A stretch of DNA of 6,991 bases. Source: JAIRTY01 sp050257395 (GTDB lineage Bacteria; Actinomycetota; Actinomycetes; Streptosporangiales; Streptosporangiaceae). The notes under the pieces were generated by a model that had not been told where the DNA came from, did not search any database, and saw nothing but the letters and a program-made list of their open reading frames with translations. The stretch lies in NCBI GenBank assembly GCA_050257395.1, contig JBLMWU010000162.1, positions 1 through 6,991 on the forward strand, in the 5' to 3' direction. A program made the position numbers and the translations under genes. The stretch's first letter is position 1. Each line of letters starts with the position of its first letter. This document shows, piece by piece, positions 4,671-6,991 of the stretch.

Positions 4671-5998
4671 GCTACGGCATCACCCTCGCCTACCCGGCCA
4701 GCCCGCTCACCGAGCAGCTGCCGGGCGCTTACGAGGGCACCGAGCCGCCCGCGCTGCCGCGGCTGCTGCCCGACCACGGAGTTGTCCCGGTGGACCTGCG
4801 CGCCCACCTGCGCCGGCACGGCACCCTGCCCTACCGGGGCGGGCCCCGGCGGCTCATCCCGGAGGTGGAGGCGGCCGGCCTGACCGGCCGCGGCGGCGCC
4901 GCGTTCCCGGTGCACCGCAAGCTGGCCGCGGTGGCCGGCTCCGGCTCCCGCCCGGTGGTGATCGGCAACGGCGCCGAGGGCGAGCCCGCCAGCAACAAGG
5001 ACAAGTCGCTGCTGTGGATCTCCCCGCACCTGGTGTTCGACGGGCTGCAGCTGGCCGCCGAGGCGGTCGGCTCCCCCACCATCGGCCTGTACGTGCACCG
5101 CAGCCCGCGGCTGCTGCAGCGGCTCGCGGAGGCGCTGGCCGAGCGGGAGGCCGCCGGGACCGACCGGGTGCCGGTGGAGCTGATCGAGGCGCCGCCGCGG
5201 TTCCTGGCCGGCGAGGAGTCGGCGCTGGCGAGTGTGGCGGCCGGGGGCGCGGCCCTGCCGCGGCTCAAGCCGCCGCGGCTGTCCGAGCGCGGGGTGGCCG
5301 GGCGGGCCACCCTGGTCCAGAACGCCGAGTCACTCGCGCACGTGGCGCTCATCGCCCGGTACGGCGCGGGCTGGTTCCGCTCGGCCGGCACCGCGGACGA
5401 GCCCGGCAGCATGCTGGCCACCCTCCACCAGGCCAGCGGCCGGATGGACGTGGTGGAGACCACGCTGGGCACCCCGCTGCGGGACCTGCTCACCCTGGAC
5501 GGCAGCCGGGCGGTGCTGGTCGGCGGGTACCACGGCGCCTGGCTCACCGCGGCCGACGCGCAGCGGCTGACGCTCAGCAACGCGGACCTGCGGCCGCTGG
5601 GGGCGGCCGTGGGCGCGGGCGTGCTGGCCGCGCTGCCCGATGACAGGTGCGGCCTGGCGGAGACCGCCCGGGTGGTCCGCTACCTGGCGCTGGAGTCCGC
5701 TGGCCAGTGCGGCCCCTGCTTCAACGGGCTGCCGCGGATGGCGACCGCCCTGGCTGAGCTGGCCGGGCCCCGGCCGCGGCCCGCGGTCCTGGCCGACCTG
5801 GAGCGCTGGTGTGGCCTGGTCGCCGGCCGCGGCGCCTGCCACCACCCGGACGGGACGGTGCGGCTGGTCCGCAGCGCGCTGCGGGTGTTCGCCGCGGAGA
5901 TCAGCCGGCACGCCCACGGCCACTGCACGGGCACCAGCGGCCGCCCGTTTCTGCCCGTGCCGACCGAGTCCGCCATCGATGACGCAGACTGGAATTGA
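4667..5998 (+). CDS. NuoF-like FMN/iron-sulfur flavoprotein (NADH dehydrogenase subunit F-type)
   Basis: This 443-residue protein resembles complex I subunit NuoF, which oxidises NADH with FMN and passes electrons to a 4Fe-4S cluster. Visible parts are GRGGAAFP (74-81), the FMN-binding glycine loop; NGAEGEPASNKDK (101-113), matching NuoF NADESEPGTFKDR; AGEESAL (181-187) with PRLKPPR (198-204); QNAESLAHV (218-226); an SLBB-type region around 253-292; and a C-terminal Fe-S region. The last reads ESAGQCGPC (343-351), where NuoF has ESCGxCxPC, so the first ligand Cys is Ala. Cys391 fits the usual fourth ligand; Cys382 and Cys420 are extra. AGGAAAG (4650-4656) precedes the ATG, which overlaps the upstream stop. 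No signal or membrane helix is seen, so it acts in the cytosol. It is a likely donor to the haem protein, directly or via the ferredoxin. NAD(P)H as electron source is inferred. Confidence 0.92.
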   Translation: MSYGITLAYPASPLTEQLPGAYEGTEPPALPRLLPDHGVVPVDLRAHLRRHGTLPYRGGPRRLIPEVEAAGLTGRGGAAFPVHRKLAAVAGSGSRPVVIGNGAEGEPASNKDKSLLWISPHLVFDGLQLAAEAVGSPTIGLYVHRSPRLLQRLAEALAEREAAGTDRVPVELIEAPPRFLAGEESALASVAAGGAALPRLKPPRLSERGVAGRATLVQNAESLAHVALIARYGAGWFRSAGTADEPGSMLATLHQASGRMDVVETTLGTPLRDLLTLDGSRAVLVGGYHGAWLTAADAQRLTLSNADLRPLGAAVGAGVLAALPDDRCGLAETARVVRYLALESAGQCGPCFNGLPRMATALAELAGPRPRPAVLADLERWCGLVAGRGACHHPDGTVRLVRSALRVFAAEISRHAHGHCTGTSGRPFLPVPTESAIDDADWN

Positions 5999-5999
5999 G

Positions 6000-6239
6000 A
6001 TGAGCCAGAAGAAGCTGCGTGTCAACCCGATCGACTGCGCCGGCCACGGCCTGTGCGCGGAGCTCCTGCCCGAGCTGATCGGCCTGGACGAGTGGGGCTA
6101 CCCGATCCTGTCGGCCGAGCCGGTGCCGCGGCACCTGGAACGGCAGGCCCGGCGGGCGGTCACCGACTGCCCGGCGCTGGCGCTCTCGCTGGAACGGGCC
6201 AGCGGCACGCCGCCCGGCGTGGCGCGCCGGTCAGCGTGA
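6000..6239 (+). CDS. Ferredoxin, single-cluster 3Fe-4S type
   Basis: This 79-residue acidic-core ferredoxin starts one base after the NuoF-like stop. Its three cysteines are C13, C19 and C57, arranged C-x2-H-x2-C-x37-C-P with His16 in the centre. That is the pattern of actinobacterial 3Fe-4S ferredoxins, in which the residue normally binding a fourth iron varies. The middle (20-45) is the usual acidic, aromatic segment (LLPELIGLDEWGY). Such proteins often serve cytochromes P450, but here the partners should be the NuoF-like flavoprotein and the haem membrane protein encoded just upstream. The C-terminal 13 residues are basic and disordered-looking. The ribosome binding site is weak (GGAATTGAG), which suggests translation is coupled to the upstream gene. 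Confidence 0.93.
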   Translation: MSQKKLRVNPIDCAGHGLCAELLPELIGLDEWGYPILSAEPVPRHLERQARRAVTDCPALALSLERASGTPPGVARRSA

Positions 6240-6246
6240 GAGGAAG

Positions 6247-6276
6247 TTCAGAAGAAGGGCATACTCGCTCAAGAAG
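6247..6276 (+). promoter_or_regulatory. Near-direct repeats before the response regulator gene
   Basis: TTCAGAAG (6247-6254) and TCAAGAAG (6269-6276) recur 22 bases apart, about two helical turns, in the 58-base gap before the regulator start. OmpR-type regulators bind such tandem sites. A CATACT (6260-6265) between them could be a -10 box; no good -35 is visible. The repeats are purine-rich and short, so chance is possible. Confidence 0.3.
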
Positions 6277-6297
6277 CGGTTCCCCGACCCTGAAGCC

Positions 6298-6991
6298 ATG
6301 GTGAGCGACATGCAGACCCCGCAATCGGCGGGCCCGCAGGCGGCCGCCGGGCCCGGTGCCCAGGTCCGGCGGGCGGACGGCTCCGCCATCCGGGTGCTGG
6401 TCGTGGACGACGAGCCGAGCCTGGCCGAGCTGCTGGCCAGCGTGCTGCGCTACGAGGGCTGGGAGATCCAGACCGCGGGCGACGGCGCGAGCGCGGTGCG
6501 GACCGCCCGGGAGTTCCGGCCCGACGCCGTGGTGCTGGACATCATGCTGCCCGACTTCGACGGCCTGGAGGTCATGCGGCGGATCCGGGCCGAGTCGCCG
6601 CACGTGTGCGTGCTGTTCCTGACCGCGCGGGACGCGGTGGAGGACCGGGTGGCGGGCATCACCGCGGGCGGGGACGACTACGTCACCAAGCCGTTCAGCC
6701 TGGAGGAGGTGCTGGCCCGGCTGCGCGGGCTGCTGCGCCGCGCGGGCATCGCCCGGTCCCGCGCCGAGACCCAGCTGGTCGTCGGCGACCTGACCATGGA
6801 CGAGGACGCCCGCGAGGTGCGGCGGGGCGGTGACCTGGTCGAGCTCACCGCCACCGAGTTCGAGCTGCTGCGGTTCCTCATGCGCAACCCCCGCCGGGTG
6901 CTGTCCAAGGCCCAGATCCTGGACCGGGTGTGGAACTACGACTTCGGCGGCCAGGCCCACGTGGTCGAGCTGTACATCAGCTACCTGCGCA
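6298..6991 (+). CDS. OmpR/PhoB-family response regulator (3' end outside the window)
   Basis: The first 231 codons of a two-component response regulator are present. After a Pro/Ala/Gly-rich lead of about 30 residues, the receiver domain (about 31-148) shows the acidic pair D37-D38, phospho-acceptor D81 in VVLDIMLPD, T109 and K131 in TKPF. This is a complete active site. A linker follows, then the winged-helix output domain from about 180 (ELTATEFELLRFLMRNP, then VLSKAQILDRVWNYDFGG). The window ends inside its recognition helix at YISYLR, so the wing is missing here. ATG 6298 is the likely start; GTG 6301 and ATG 6310 are alternatives, and none has a strong ribosome binding site. The gene follows the ferredoxin in the same direction. 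A partner histidine kinase probably lies downstream, and control of the redox operon is inferred from position. Confidence 0.95.
   Translation, partial: MVSDMQTPQSAGPQAAAGPGAQVRRADGSAIRVLVVDDEPSLAELLASVLRYEGWEIQTAGDGASAVRTAREFRPDAVVLDIMLPDFDGLEVMRRIRAESPHVCVLFLTARDAVEDRVAGITAGGDDYVTKPFSLEEVLARLRGLLRRAGIARSRAETQLVVGDLTMDEDAREVRRGGDLVELTATEFELLRFLMRNPRRVLSKAQILDRVWNYDFGGQAHVVELYISYLR

Noticed and set aside
4831..5580. 249-codon minus-strand frame opposite the NuoF-like gene
   Set aside because: Ser/Arg/Ala-rich shadow; the plus strand carries the conserved NuoF motifs.

Overview
The window is very GC-rich DNA with tightly packed genes, ATGA and TGATG stop/start overlaps and some promoter sites that fit leaderless transcripts. 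Together these suggest a high-GC actinobacterium. A hand count gives 51/60 G+C at 5221-5280 and 36/60 at 2101-2160. I cannot name the species.

Left edge (1-1362, + strand): the last codons of an unidentified gene, then an ApbE-family FAD:protein FMN transferase, then a 112-residue single-pass membrane protein. These are joined by TGATG and ATGA overlaps. The two proteins flanking ApbE end in almost the same peptide, AHTVSGGS and VHTTSGGS. This resembles a degenerate, C-terminal version of the ApbE flavinylation motif DxxSGAT.

Middle (1363-3830): a block with a different character. It holds a minus-strand pair of small unrecognised genes driven by a convincing leaderless promoter, a divergent 82-residue GntR-type regulator with only a winged helix, and a minus-strand MFS exporter. 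GC-rich hairpins lie at both convergent gene ends. The block may have been inserted into, or grown between, two parts of a redox locus.

Right (3831-6991, + strand): a promoter-sized gap with a strong inverted repeat, then a coupled operon. It encodes a five-helix ferric-reductase-like cytochrome b with NOX-type histidine spacing, a NuoF-like FMN/Fe-S flavoprotein, and a small single-cluster ferredoxin with a His in its Cys motif. An OmpR/PhoB-type response regulator follows and runs off the window.

Proposed reading (inference): NAD(P)H or another cytosolic donor reduces the NuoF-like protein and the ferredoxin. Electrons then cross the membrane through the two-haem protein to outward-facing carriers that ApbE flavinylates at their C-terminal tails. 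The response regulator may control the locus.
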